Positions 27,265 to 36,069 of a DNA stretch of 64,000 nucleotides are shown here, piece by piece. The notes beneath the pieces were generated by a model. It saw nothing but the letters and a program-made list of their open reading frames with translations. It searched no databases and had not been told where the DNA came from. Positions within the stretch are counted from its first letter, which is position 1, and each line of letters starts with the position of its first letter. Origin of the DNA: Thermoplasmatota archaeon (lineage in GTDB: Archaea > Thermoplasmatota > Thermoplasmata > Thermoplasmatales > Thermoplasmataceae); contig JAMCUL010000013.1 in NCBI GenBank assembly GCA_023381355.1, forward strand, positions 36,588-100,587, given 5' to 3'. The position numbers were made by a program, and so were the translations under genes.

Positions 27265-28192
27265 GGTACCTAAATATGAGGGCGAAAAAGCCATATTAAC
27301 TCTTAAAAGGCAGGGCATGATCGATCACGACTACAGCATAAGCTCTGACGAGAAGTTCCTTTATATCCCCCTCTCAGGAATTCCAGAAGGCGGAGAAATA
27401 GTAGAGATTGAGAAGGAGCAAAGGGGAACCAGGGTTATTGCAACTGGTCATGCAGGCGGTTTTGATCTTATAGGAGAAATTGCAGTTATACATGAAAGAT
27501 CTGGAGGAAGGGTACAGAGTATAAGGGATTTCATATTGAAGGTAAAGCCAAACATCAGGACAATATATGTGGACATGGGAATTTCCGGAGAAATGAGGCT
27601 CAGGAATCTTGAGGTACTTTACGGCGAGGATAACCCGCTCACTTCCTACAGGGAGAATGGCCTGACGATGAAGGTGGATGTGAGGAGGACATATTTTTCT
27701 CCACGATTATCAACAGAGAGATATATCGTCGCAAAGGATGTCAGGGATGGTGAAAGGGTATACGACATGTTTTCCGGCATTGGCCCATTCAGCCTGAATA
27801 TTGCAAGGCTTGCAAATTGTGCCATCGTTGCCTGTGACATGAACCCTGTCGCACATGATCTATTCAACCAGAATATATCAATGAACAGGCTCAGGGGAAC
27901 CATAAGTGCAAATCTAATGGATTCCTACACATTATTGAATGAAGCAGGCACATTTGACAGGATAATAATGAATAACCCCGTAAGTAAGTACAGGGATTTT
28001 GATCAAATAGTTGATCACATAAGGGAAGGCGGGAAACTGAACATATATTTTGTCGAGACCGTTGAGGGCATTGAGAGGCAGATGGAGTTGCTCTCGAGAC
28101 TCCATCTCACCCTCCGTTCCAAGAGAATTGTGCACGGTTATTCGAGGAATAAATTTATGTTTTCACTGGACTACGTAAAGGTGATTCCGTGA
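27242..28192 (+). CDS. trm5: tRNA (guanine37-N1)-methyltransferase Trm5-like
   Basis: A class I SAM-dependent enzyme of 316 residues. The Trm5 order is visible: an N-terminal RNA-facing domain, FSPRLSTER, SAM motif MFSGIGPFSLN near residue 178, and MNNPVSKY in the catalytic loop. It methylates G37 next to the anticodon and prevents frameshifting; wyosine-pathway relatives such as Taw2 cannot be fully excluded. The ATG at 27242 is preceded by GGTGA and overlaps the helicase end by 23 bp. The next gene starts in its stop codon (GTGA). Confidence 0.85.
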   Translation: MALIMHLKVPKYEGEKAILTLKRQGMIDHDYSISSDEKFLYIPLSGIPEGGEIVEIEKEQRGTRVIATGHAGGFDLIGEIAVIHERSGGRVQSIRDFILKVKPNIRTIYVDMGISGEMRLRNLEVLYGEDNPLTSYRENGLTMKVDVRRTYFSPRLSTERYIVAKDVRDGERVYDMFSGIGPFSLNIARLANCAIVACDMNPVAHDLFNQNISMNRLRGTISANLMDSYTLLNEAGTFDRIIMNNPVSKYRDFDQIVDHIREGGKLNIYFVETVEGIERQMELLSRLHLTLRSKRIVHGYSRNKFMFSLDYVKVIP

Positions 28193-28968
28193 GCTTCAGC
28201 AAGAAGATAGGCGACCTGACCGAGGAGATAATGGAGAAAGTGCTCATGGAACAGGTCAGGAAGGACGGAGGCGTACCAAACCATATCGGCATCATAACTG
28301 ACGGGAACAGGCGTTTTGCAAGGGAGAATGGGATGGATCCAAACACCGGTCACGTCAGGGGCAAGGAAAAACTTGAGGAAGTACTGGAATGGAGCATGGA
28401 AATCGGTACAAAAATCGTAACAGTATATGCCTTTTCAACCGAGAATTTCCACAGGAACAAGGATGAAGTTGATTTCCTTCTGCATCTGATCGACACATCC
28501 CTCAGGAACCTCATTACTGATGAGAGGGTAATAAGGAACAAAATACGGGTGAAGGTAATAGGGAAGCTTGACATCCTGCCTGATTACCTGTGCAGAACGA
28601 TAGAGGACGTTGAACGTGAAACACGTGGATACAACGAATTCAGGCTGAACATAGCAGTGGGCTATGGGGGAAGGGAGGAAATTATTGATGCAATCAGGAA
28701 AATTTCAAAGGACTACAAGGAAGGAATGATTACTGAGAATGAGATAACCGAGGAAAATTTCAGGAAATATCTTTATGATGGCTCGATTCCTGATCCTGAC
28801 CTGATTTTGAGAACAAGCGGTGAGGAGCGGATATCCAACTTCCTGCTATGGCAGGGCGCATATTCTGAGCTCTATTTCTCTGATGTATACTGGCCTGACC
28901 TGAGGAAGGTTGATTTCCTGAGGGCTGTAAGAGCATACCAGACCAGGCAGAGGCGCTTTGGTGTTTAG
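28189..28968 (+). CDS. uppS: cis-Prenyltransferase (undecaprenyl diphosphate synthase family)
   Basis: An enzyme of 259 residues that elongates prenyl diphosphates in the cis configuration to make the glycosyl carrier lipid. IGIITDGNRRFARENG holds the pyrophosphate-binding Asp, GHVRGKEKL and YAFSTENFHR follow, and RTSGEERISNFLLWQGAYSE is the C-terminal signature. It starts with GTG overlapping the trm5 stop. With the GT2 glycosyltransferase nearby it likely serves protein or lipid glycosylation. Confidence 0.93.
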   Translation: MSFSKKIGDLTEEIMEKVLMEQVRKDGGVPNHIGIITDGNRRFARENGMDPNTGHVRGKEKLEEVLEWSMEIGTKIVTVYAFSTENFHRNKDEVDFLLHLIDTSLRNLITDERVIRNKIRVKVIGKLDILPDYLCRTIEDVERETRGYNEFRLNIAVGYGGREEIIDAIRKISKDYKEGMITENEITEENFRKYLYDGSIPDPDLILRTSGEERISNFLLWQGAYSELYFSDVYWPDLRKVDFLRAVRAYQTRQRRFGV

Positions 28969-30264
28969 ATGTGGATAGGTATTGACGACACGGATTCAAG
29001 AAGGGAGATGTGCTCAACATACATCGGCTTCCTGATGAGTGGACGGTTCTCTGAATATATGAATTCATTCCCGAGGCTGGTCAGGCTTAACCCGAACCTT
29101 CCATTCAAGACGAGGGGGAACGGTGCTGTATCAATTGAATTCTGCAGTCACGCCGCTGAAAATACTGAACCGTTGAGAATAGGGAAGCTTGATGGAAAGG
29201 ATCTTGCAATTTCTGGTGAAAGATGCAGTACATCCAGGCAGGATGATATATTTAATGTTGGGATCGAATATGTCAAGAAATATGGGGTTAAAAATGAGGT
29301 AAACACAAACCCGGGCATGGTCATGTCGGGGACCCAGTTCGAGGAGGAGATCTACAAGGAAGCACTTTCACGCGAGATGAAAATTGGTGATGTAAGGAAA
29401 AGGATTGAAGGCCCTGGTTCACGAATCTATACGGAGGGGAACGGAAGGGGGATCATTGGTTCGAGTGCGGCCATAGCATGGAGGAAGAGGAAGGTAACAT
29501 ACGAGCTGATCTCATATAAATATCCGCATCCTGACTTAATTGATGATGACGTGAAGAGAAGGGTCGGGGATATTGCAGAGTCGTTCGGAACAACATTTAA
29601 CAATATTGACAGGGAGAATGGGGCTGTGTCACTTTTTCCCAGGGAAAGGACTCCCGTTATATATGGAATCAGGGGTACTGATCCTGTGGATCTCCTTAAA
29701 ATCCAGTCGATCATAGAATCTGAATATCCTGAATTCGGCATGAATTACATAATTTTTGAAACGAATCAGGGAACGGATGATCATATTGAGTTCATGCCTG
29801 CAAGGATGCTGGAAGCAGGATCATACATGATACAGTGCACGGTATCAAGTGTACCCCGCCGCGAGAAAGGGGGTCACCTGAAGTTTCACGGGATCTACCG
29901 GGGAGAGGATATTACCCTAATCGCATTTGAGCCATCAAAGAAATTCCGCACAAGGATTGAGGTGCTCAGGCCCGGGGATTTCATTGACGTATACGGCTCA
30001 TACGGTAAGGGCAGCCTGAAGATTGAGAAGATTGATGTCAGGGCACAGGCAAGGCTTTTCCAGAGAGTTGTTCCTGATTGCCCTGTATGTGGTGAGAGGA
30101 CAAAGAACTGTGGGAATCTCCTGTACAAATGTCCTGAATGTGGCCACATGGTCCCGCCGTCGTACGAGGAGGTAAAGAGGGAACCGATCCTTGGAAGATA
30201 TGAGCCACCTGTTTCTGCAAGAAGGCATCTCTCCATGCCATGGAAGCTGGAGGGGAAGCTGTGA
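28969..30264 (+). CDS. tiaS: tRNA-Ile2 agmatinylcytidine synthetase TiaS
   Basis: An archaea-specific enzyme of 431 residues that attaches agmatine to C34 of tRNA-Ile(CAT) so that it reads AUA. WIGIDDTDS at the N-terminus is the TiaS metal and ATP motif. An OB-like domain follows near residues 280-350, and a zinc ribbon CPVC...CPECGH lies near residues 370-395. It begins directly after the uppS stop and its own stop overlaps the next GTG start. Confidence 0.93.
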   Translation: MWIGIDDTDSRREMCSTYIGFLMSGRFSEYMNSFPRLVRLNPNLPFKTRGNGAVSIEFCSHAAENTEPLRIGKLDGKDLAISGERCSTSRQDDIFNVGIEYVKKYGVKNEVNTNPGMVMSGTQFEEEIYKEALSREMKIGDVRKRIEGPGSRIYTEGNGRGIIGSSAAIAWRKRKVTYELISYKYPHPDLIDDDVKRRVGDIAESFGTTFNNIDRENGAVSLFPRERTPVIYGIRGTDPVDLLKIQSIIESEYPEFGMNYIIFETNQGTDDHIEFMPARMLEAGSYMIQCTVSSVPRREKGGHLKFHGIYRGEDITLIAFEPSKKFRTRIEVLRPGDFIDVYGSYGKGSLKIEKIDVRAQARLFQRVVPDCPVCGERTKNCGNLLYKCPECGHMVPPSYEEVKREPILGRYEPPVSARRHLSMPWKLEGKL

Positions 30265-30737
30265 GCAATTTCAGGGTAGCAGTGAGTGGAGTCCCCGGAA
30301 CAGGGAAGACAACACTGTCCCTTCTTATCAGCAGGTCAGGCTACCGTCTTATAGACCTGAATGTGGAAGCCGGCAAGTCTGGCTGCCTGCATGAAGATGA
30401 AGTGGATATAGGCTGCCTCAGGGAAAGGATAAGGACAGATGGTCCAGTCATAATGGATGGCCACTATTCACATCTGCTCGACCCATACTGTGTCATAATT
30501 ACCGAATGCTCTCCTGATCTCCTTGAGACAAGGCTTCATGAAAGGGGGTATGACCGGGCAAAGATCATGGTGAATCTTGACGTGCTTCTCACGGATGCAA
30601 TTTATGACGAGGCCAGTGAATATGTCCCCAGGAACAGGATCATGAGGATAAGTACAGAAAACGGAATAAAAGAGAAAGATTTTAGCCTGATTATGGATTT
30701 TATCAAAAGAATGGAGAGAAAATCAGATGGGACTTGA
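30261..30737 (+). CDS. AK6/Fap7-like P-loop nucleotide kinase
   Basis: A protein of 158 residues with Walker A GVPGTGKTT at the N-terminus and DGHYSHLL near residue 70, matching the adenylate kinase 6/Fap7 family, which in archaea and eukaryotes helps small ribosomal subunit maturation. I place the start at GTG 30261, which overlaps the tiaS stop (GTGA) and has GGAGGGG just upstream. A longer frame from 30240 lacks support. The end overlaps the next gene by 11 bp. Confidence 0.85.
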   Translation: MSNFRVAVSGVPGTGKTTLSLLISRSGYRLIDLNVEAGKSGCLHEDEVDIGCLRERIRTDGPVIMDGHYSHLLDPYCVIITECSPDLLETRLHERGYDRAKIMVNLDVLLTDAIYDEASEYVPRNRIMRISTENGIKEKDFSLIMDFIKRMERKSDGT

Positions 30738-31365
30738 TTCATATAGAAAGAATGCAACGCCTGCCCTCGAGAGAATGTCCAGTGCCTTCATGAGGTTCAA
30801 CCCCAACACACTTACTGTAATTTCATTCCTCCTTGCCCTGCTGTCAGGAATACTCATTGCCCTGTCAGGAAGGTACATCCCTGCTATATATCTTATTGCA
30901 GGGCTCGTGTCACTCGTTCTCTCCGCAATACTTGACGCAATGGATGGTTTCGTTGCCAGGAAGAAAGGCATAAGTTCACCAGCTGGAGACATGCTGGATC
31001 ATACCTTTGACAGGTACTCCGATATGGCACTTATTTCGGGTTTTGCATTCTCAATATTTGGCAACATATATATCGGGATACTGGCACTCGGTGCTGTATT
31101 CATGACGAGTTATATGGGAACACAGGCGCAGGCAATTGGGCTGAGGAGAAATTACGGTGGTGTCCTGGGAAGGGCGGATCGCCTTGTGATAATGATGGTC
31201 ATCCTGCTGGTGGAAACCATCTTCCCTTTCTCATATTACTTCTATATTGCAATAACTCCAGTAAACATCATGCTTGTCTGGTTCCTCATTGCAGGCCACA
31301 TTACAGCAGCAAAGAGATTCAGGGATTCAATGGCGGGTCTCAGGGAAATGGAGATCAGGAAATGA
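30727..31365 (+). CDS. CDP-alcohol phosphatidyltransferase (archaetidylinositol phosphate synthase-like)
   Basis: A membrane enzyme of 212 residues with about six helices. The family motif D-x2-DG-x2-AR-x8-G-x3-D-x3-D is complete at DAMDGFVARKK...GDMLDHTFD. It transfers a phospho-headgroup from a CDP-activated archaeal lipid, probably to inositol phosphate, though the headgroup is inference. It ends the plus-strand run that starts with the Hel308 gene and overlaps the convergent phosphohexomutase by 11 bp. Confidence 0.88.
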   Translation: MGLDSYRKNATPALERMSSAFMRFNPNTLTVISFLLALLSGILIALSGRYIPAIYLIAGLVSLVLSAILDAMDGFVARKKGISSPAGDMLDHTFDRYSDMALISGFAFSIFGNIYIGILALGAVFMTSYMGTQAQAIGLRRNYGGVLGRADRLVIMMVILLVETIFPFSYYFYIAITPVNIMLVWFLIAGHITAAKRFRDSMAGLREMEIRK

Positions 31366-32692
31366 TCTTTCCAACATCCTCACACATCTGCCTGGAAGAA
31401 TCCAGGCTCCTTGAATGCGTGAATACCCTTATTATGGGCTCTGTTCCCGATGGCCTTACCAGTATCCAGTCATGATCCTTCCTGAGCTTTATGCCATCCG
31501 TGTCGTCCCTCTCCCAGTCGGGGAACACCTTGAGAAGTTTTTCCCTTACCTGGTTGAAGTCACCCGATCTTGGGAATGTCTTCCTGGTGATGTGATATTC
31601 CGGGACTTCCATCAAAATTTCTGAGAGTTTCTTTCTTTTTCTGGCCATGATGTCAAGAATTATGCCCACTGTCATGGCACCATCCCTGCAGTACTGGTGA
31701 TCTCCATATATGATGCCTCCGTTTTCCTCCCCTCCGAGTCTTGCCTTCCTGTCAATCATTGTTCTTGAAACAACCGGCGCACCAACTCTTGTTCTGATCA
31801 CCTCTGCCCCTTTCTCGCGGCATATATCATCGATTGCATCTGATGAGCTCACAGGAGTGACAACCTTCTCGCCCTCCCGTATATAATTCCTCACAAAAAG
31901 GGAAAGCGTTGCATCCCCATCAATGAAATTACCTCTTTCATCAACGAAGACCGCCCTGTCAGCATCACCATCGTGGGCTATTCCAACCGCAAATTCACCG
32001 CTTCCTGCCAGTTCCATCAGGTATCTGAGATTTGCAGGCTTTGGCTCTGATTCCCTGGATGTGAAGAGGCCATCAGGATTAGCGTTCAGCGTAACCAGGG
32101 AAACTCCCAGTCTTGACAGTAACTCAGGCGTGGTCCTGTAGGATGCTCCATTACCTGCGTCGAACACCACCCTGAATTTCATGCCTCTTATTGCTTTTGC
32201 ATCAATCTTCTCCAGGATTCCTGAAATGTAGAGATCCGCAGCGGAGTTGTCCTCAACCTCCCTGCCAATATGTTCCCACGTCGCGACATGGAAGTTTTCA
32301 TCGTAATATATCTCCTCAATCTTTTCTTCCCTGGATCTTTCAAGTTCAGTCCCATCCTCATCTATACACTTGATTCCATTGAATCTCGGGGGATTATGCG
32401 ATGCAGTGATTATGACTCCCGGCATCACGTTCTTCTTGCAATAATATTGCACGGCAGGTGTAGGCAGTATTGATATGTTCTTAACATCCACCCCTGTGGA
32501 AAGTATCCCTGCTATCACGCTGTCCATTATCATGGAATTTGAAAGCCTGTTATCTGAGCCTATTGCAATCGTCTTTGCAAAAAATGTGCCTACTGCCTTT
32601 CCAATCTTCATGCAGAATTCAGGCGTAAGATCCTCATTGGGAATCCCTCTGATTCCATTAGTTCCAAATAGCCTCTCTCCTTTTTTTGACAT
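31355..32692 (-). CDS. Phosphoglucosamine/phosphomannomutase
   Basis: An alpha-D-phosphohexomutase of 445 residues. VIITASHNPP near residue 96 holds the phosphoserine, GIAHDGDADRAVFVD near residue 235 the magnesium site, GEENGGIIYGDH the sugar-binding loop and RPSGTEPIIRVFTHS the phosphate-binding loop. GTNGIRGIPNEDL at the N-terminus favours the archaeal GlmM-like branch, which makes glucosamine-1-phosphate, but phosphomannomutase activity cannot be excluded. Confidence 0.9.
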   Translation of the reverse strand: MSKKGERLFGTNGIRGIPNEDLTPEFCMKIGKAVGTFFAKTIAIGSDNRLSNSMIMDSVIAGILSTGVDVKNISILPTPAVQYYCKKNVMPGVIITASHNPPRFNGIKCIDEDGTELERSREEKIEEIYYDENFHVATWEHIGREVEDNSAADLYISGILEKIDAKAIRGMKFRVVFDAGNGASYRTTPELLSRLGVSLVTLNANPDGLFTSRESEPKPANLRYLMELAGSGEFAVGIAHDGDADRAVFVDERGNFIDGDATLSLFVRNYIREGEKVVTPVSSSDAIDDICREKGAEVIRTRVGAPVVSRTMIDRKARLGGEENGGIIYGDHQYCRDGAMTVGIILDIMARKRKKLSEILMEVPEYHITRKTFPRSGDFNQVREKLLKVFPDWERDDTDGIKLRKDHDWILVRPSGTEPIIRVFTHSRSLDSSRQMCEDVGKIIS

Positions 32693-32803
32693 CTTACCAT
32701 ATCTGTTTTATTTTAATAAATGAAACTGTGCTGCCCGGATAGTGCTTCCCTTCTCCTGCCGGGCCGGTATTACCAGGAAATTAATACATGCTGGCTGCCG
32801 CCT

Positions 32804-33868
32804 TCACAGTTTGTATTCGGTGCCTCTCCACACAATCTTATGAGTCCTTGATGCCAGATAGAGATTCCAAGTGTAGAAAAAAGGCATGAGAAGGCCTGCA
32901 AGATAATACTGGAAACCTCTGTCCCTGAGTCTTGACCTGATCTTTATCTCCGAAATAAGGAGTGGAATCAGCCAGATCAGGTAGAAATAGGAAACAAATA
33001 TTGAAAACACCAGGGATGCTACTATGAGGAGGCACATTGATCCGTAGAGAAGAATGCCAATCTTCAGGGCATCCTTATTCCTGCTCACAAGAAGTGAGGT
33101 CTGCCTTACTGACCACTCCCGGAATGTAGGCCAGTCATCAGGCGAGTATATATCTGGTGTTGATTCCGGTACGTATGCTATCCTGAGCCCTTTTTCCTTG
33201 CATATCCTTGTTACTGCCATATCGTCAGAGATGTCAGATGCAAACTCATCCATTTTTCCGTCTAGCAGTTCCCTCTTGAAGGCCATTGATCCTCCCCACC
33301 CGAAGACTGTAATTTCAGATTCCATCATCCCCCTTCCCACAAATCCCCACACAGTCTTGAATTTTGACCAGAATTTACCTGCTGACCTGAAGTAAGGGAA
33401 TGTCGTTGACACCCCGTAATCATCTATTGACAGTGGCCTGACAAGGTTGATCAGCCACTGCGGGCTCACCCTTATGTCTGTATCAGCGACAACATAAACC
33501 TCGAAATCCCTGAATTTCTCAATCGCCGTGGCTATGGCCCGGACCTTGCCACTCCCGGAAGAATTGTAATTGGATACAACGTGTTTCAGTCCTGCATCCT
33601 CAATGTATTTCAGGGAATCATCTTCCTCAGAATCAACGACACAAATTATGGAATAGTCCTTGTAATTCTGGCTCTTTATGCTTTCAAGATTTGCCTGGAG
33701 ACCGAAATCAACGCCTTTCGCAGGTATGATGATGAGCGTTCTCGGGCTGTAAGATGAAATATACTTCTTCCTGAACTTTCTTGGAAATGCAAGGATAGCC
33801 TGAATTATGAATATAAGCGTGAAGAAAATGACTAAAAAATAGAATATGCCTATCTGGATGATGTCCAT
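32804..33868 (-). CDS. Membrane glycosyltransferase, family GT2
   Basis: A protein of 354 residues. One N-terminal membrane helix (about 5-28) is followed by a GT-A domain with IICVVDSEED and VVADTDIRV (nucleotide-sugar and metal Asp residues), a catalytic ISDDMAVTR, and SVRQTSLL in place of QxxRW. Two or three further helices close the protein. It probably adds or polymerises sugars at the inner membrane face. The ATG follows the stop of the aEF-1beta gene directly, so they share an operon. Confidence 0.85.
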   Translation of the reverse strand: MDIIQIGIFYFLVIFFTLIFIIQAILAFPRKFRKKYISSYSPRTLIIIPAKGVDFGLQANLESIKSQNYKDYSIICVVDSEEDDSLKYIEDAGLKHVVSNYNSSGSGKVRAIATAIEKFRDFEVYVVADTDIRVSPQWLINLVRPLSIDDYGVSTTFPYFRSAGKFWSKFKTVWGFVGRGMMESEITVFGWGGSMAFKRELLDGKMDEFASDISDDMAVTRICKEKGLRIAYVPESTPDIYSPDDWPTFREWSVRQTSLLVSRNKDALKIGILLYGSMCLLIVASLVFSIFVSYFYLIWLIPLLISEIKIRSRLRDRGFQYYLAGLLMPFFYTWNLYLASRTHKIVWRGTEYKL

Positions 33869-34135
33869 TCAAACCAGGCTTGAATCTTCAAAATCGACCT
33901 GGCCGACACCTTTCACCCCGGAGGCAACCTCCTCGATCATGTCCTGCTGGCCATCTTCGTCCTTTACTATCACTACAAGTTTTATCTTCTTGAGTCCAAA
34001 GGCAATCTCCTGAATGCTCATCTCTGCAATTTTGCATTTTTTCTCAAGGCCATCCTTCAGATTGCGCTTCATTTCTTCCAGATCCATTGAAGGATCCTCG
34101 GGAAGAACACTGAATGTCATTGCTACGTCTGCCAT
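33869..34135 (-). CDS. ef1b: Translation elongation factor aEF-1beta
   Basis: A protein of 88 residues, the archaeal guanine nucleotide exchange factor for EF-1alpha. The pattern VLPEDPSMDLEEM, then EEIAFGLKK-like QEIAFGLKKIKL and the C-terminal EEVASGVKGVGQVDFED is diagnostic. The length is typical. It is between a zinc-ribbon gene (9 bp upstream) and the glycosyltransferase. Confidence 0.93.
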   Translation of the reverse strand: MADVAMTFSVLPEDPSMDLEEMKRNLKDGLEKKCKIAEMSIQEIAFGLKKIKLVVIVKDEDGQQDMIEEVASGVKGVGQVDFEDSSLV

Positions 34136-34144
34136 TTCAATACC

Positions 34145-34312
34145 TCACGGACCGGTAAATCCACATTTTTCACAGGTGTATGGAGTAGAATGTTCCCTGC
34201 AGTTCCTGCATCTTCCGATTATTGACTCGCCACAATTCGGGCAGTCAAAGATTGAAAAGCCCTCTTCCACAAGCCCCTTTCCGCAGGAGCTGCATGTTTC
34301 TGTTGATCCCAT
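34145..34312 (-). CDS. Small zinc-ribbon protein, HVO_2753-like
   Basis: A protein of 55 residues with four CxxC knuckles (CSSC, CPNC, CRNC, CEKC) and a final GFTGP, matching the two-zinc small archaeal protein family of HVO_2753, usually encoded next to aEF-1beta. I chose ATG 34312 rather than GTG 34333 because family members begin just before the first CxxC. Its molecular partner is not established. Confidence 0.85.
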   Translation of the reverse strand: MGSTETCSSCGKGLVEEGFSIFDCPNCGESIIGRCRNCREHSTPYTCEKCGFTGP

Positions 34313-34909
34313 TGTTTTAACCTCTATATTCACCCCTTAATCAAAATACGTTAATTACATTTATGTTATTTCTCTGGTCGATATCATGTCGCCCATTGCT
34401 TCACAAGCAGCAATTCTACACAGGGTTCTTCATGATCTGCGAATATACCCGATCTTATCTTGCAGGAATTTTTCCTGCGTGAAAGACAGTATTTCTTCCC
34501 TCATATTTGGAGTCTAATCAGAACCAAAATATGTCATTCCATCACCCCCATGAAGGCTCATTTGAGTGGGGATCAAAACCTGTCCACTCCGTTCCTTCAC
34601 CATGACTGTTCCCCATTGGATTCCAACGGATAAAATAAAGGTCTTTCCCGGTTCAGGATCGTTTTCTGGGGCTTTCTTCCTGTTGTGGATAATGGAAAAA
34701 ATGGATAATTTCCAGTTTTCGAAAATGTTCTTATATCGTTGTATCCTCCCTCAAAATTACTTTCAGGCTGGAATGATGCCATCATCACTCGCCATCAATA
34801 TGGGACATGGCATATCAAATAATTATCAGTTATTGTGTAGACTATTGAACTGCTGGCGAAATATAACTCCGCTGAGAACATATATTAAACAATTTAACAT
34901 CCCAGTTGC
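34313..34909. other. Intergenic region upstream of the fibrillarin pair
   Basis: About 600 bp without a convincing gene. A frame at 34566-34919 is rich in Trp, Cys and Phe and overlaps an equally poor frame on the other strand, so I reject both. A small inverted repeat GCAGGAA/TTCCTGC (34462-34478) with a 3-nt loop is present. The TATA-like TATATTAA near 34880-34888 is the promoter of the next gene. Confidence 0.35.
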
Positions 34910-35194
34910 ATGGTTGTGAAAATATCACCAACCCACAGCAACATCCTCAAGGAGATAGGCAAGAACAATATATTCATAGGGAGTGAGGAACCGGTTTACA
35001 TAGGGATCATTCTGAAACCCGAACCTGGCGTATGGGAAGAACTCATGGATGCAGACAGTTTCAATATTCATTTTAAGGACATGGTAATTGAGGTAAGAAT
35101 AGGATATCGTATAGAAGTCGGTGAAAATTCAATATTCTTTGTCACCTCTGAGTCCGGTGAGATAAAGGAGCTGTTGTCGGAGTTAAAGAAATGA
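34910..35194 (+). CDS. Unrecognised 94-residue protein coupled to fibrillarin
   Basis: A small soluble protein, mostly beta with a C-terminal helix. I do not recognise the family. The ATG is about 26 nt after a TATA-like element, so the message is leaderless. Its stop overlaps the fibrillarin start as ATGA, so the two are translated together. In many archaea the gene beside fibrillarin encodes its partner Nop5, but this protein is far too small to be Nop5. Confidence 0.7.
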   Translation: MVVKISPTHSNILKEIGKNNIFIGSEEPVYIGIILKPEPGVWEELMDADSFNIHFKDMVIEVRIGYRIEVGENSIFFVTSESGEIKELLSELKK

Positions 35195-35859
35195 GAAAGA
35201 TCAGCATCAAGAATCACGGTGTGGAGGTAATAAAGGATAGGCTTTATTCAAGGAGCCAGTTTGCAGAGAGCGTCTATGGCGAGAAGATAATCAAGAAGCA
35301 CGAGTATTTCCTGCACGCCTGGGAGCCAAAGAAGAGCAAACTTTCAGCTGCAATCAGTGATGGAATAAGCAGGCTCCCAATCGAGGAGGACACAGAAACG
35401 CTTTATCTTGGTGCGTCAAGTGGCACGACAGTTTCCCACATCTCCGATATCAGTAATGATGGAAAGATATTTGCGATAGAAGTTGCACCTGAGCCATTCT
35501 CAAAGCTTCTCAATCTGTCGGAAAACAGGAGAAACATTTATCCCGTAATGGCAAATGCACGAATTCCAGATGAATATTCATTCTTCCTCGGGCATTCCCC
35601 CGATTTCATATATCAGGACATCTCACAAAAGGATCAGACAGAGATATTGCTGAGGAATATGGATGCATTTCCTGAATGGAATTATGCAATCTACATGCTC
35701 AAGGCTATTTCAATAGATTCTGCGAGAAAGCCAGACGATGTACTGAATGAGCAGATTTCAAAACTCAAGAAACGAAAGGGAATCAAGATCATCGAAACCA
35801 TCAACATATCCAACTTTCACAGAGGGCATTTCTGCATTCTTCTGCAAAATATTACATAG
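35191..35859 (+). CDS. flpA: Fibrillarin-like rRNA/tRNA 2'-O-methyltransferase
   Basis: A protein of 222 residues. YGEKIIKKHEYFLHAWEPKKSKL and TLYLGASSGTTVSHISDI (SAM-binding) are fibrillarin signatures, with IFAIEVAPEPF and DFIYQDISQKDQ following. It is the catalytic subunit of box C/D ribonucleoproteins that methylate rRNA and tRNA riboses. It is the second gene of a two-gene operon. Confidence 0.95.
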   Translation: MRKISIKNHGVEVIKDRLYSRSQFAESVYGEKIIKKHEYFLHAWEPKKSKLSAAISDGISRLPIEEDTETLYLGASSGTTVSHISDISNDGKIFAIEVAPEPFSKLLNLSENRRNIYPVMANARIPDEYSFFLGHSPDFIYQDISQKDQTEILLRNMDAFPEWNYAIYMLKAISIDSARKPDDVLNEQISKLKKRKGIKIIETINISNFHRGHFCILLQNIT

Positions 35860-36037
35860 TGGTTTTTAACGGAGGCCATGTAGACTCAATTGTCAAGACA
35901 GTTTTCCGGTTGAAATATTTACTGGAATTCTCCCGGCGTCGTTAATATCATTACAACGCAGTGAAGGTAACAGAATAAAGGGAATGAAAGAATTTGAACC
36001 CCCAGAAATAACCTGTTAAGGCATGTCATCAAAAACA

Positions 36038-36048
36038 ATATTTATGAG
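36038..36048 (+). promoter_or_regulatory. TATA box of alaS
   Basis: AATATTTATGA is centred about 27 nt before the ATG at 36070. Confidence 0.4.
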
Positions 36049-36069
36049 ATTATAACCAATACGCAACAT

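Noticed and set aside
34566..34919. Plus-strand frame of 117 codons before the fibrillarin pair
   Set aside because: Rich in Trp, Cys and Phe, no domain, and it runs into the promoter and start of a better gene.
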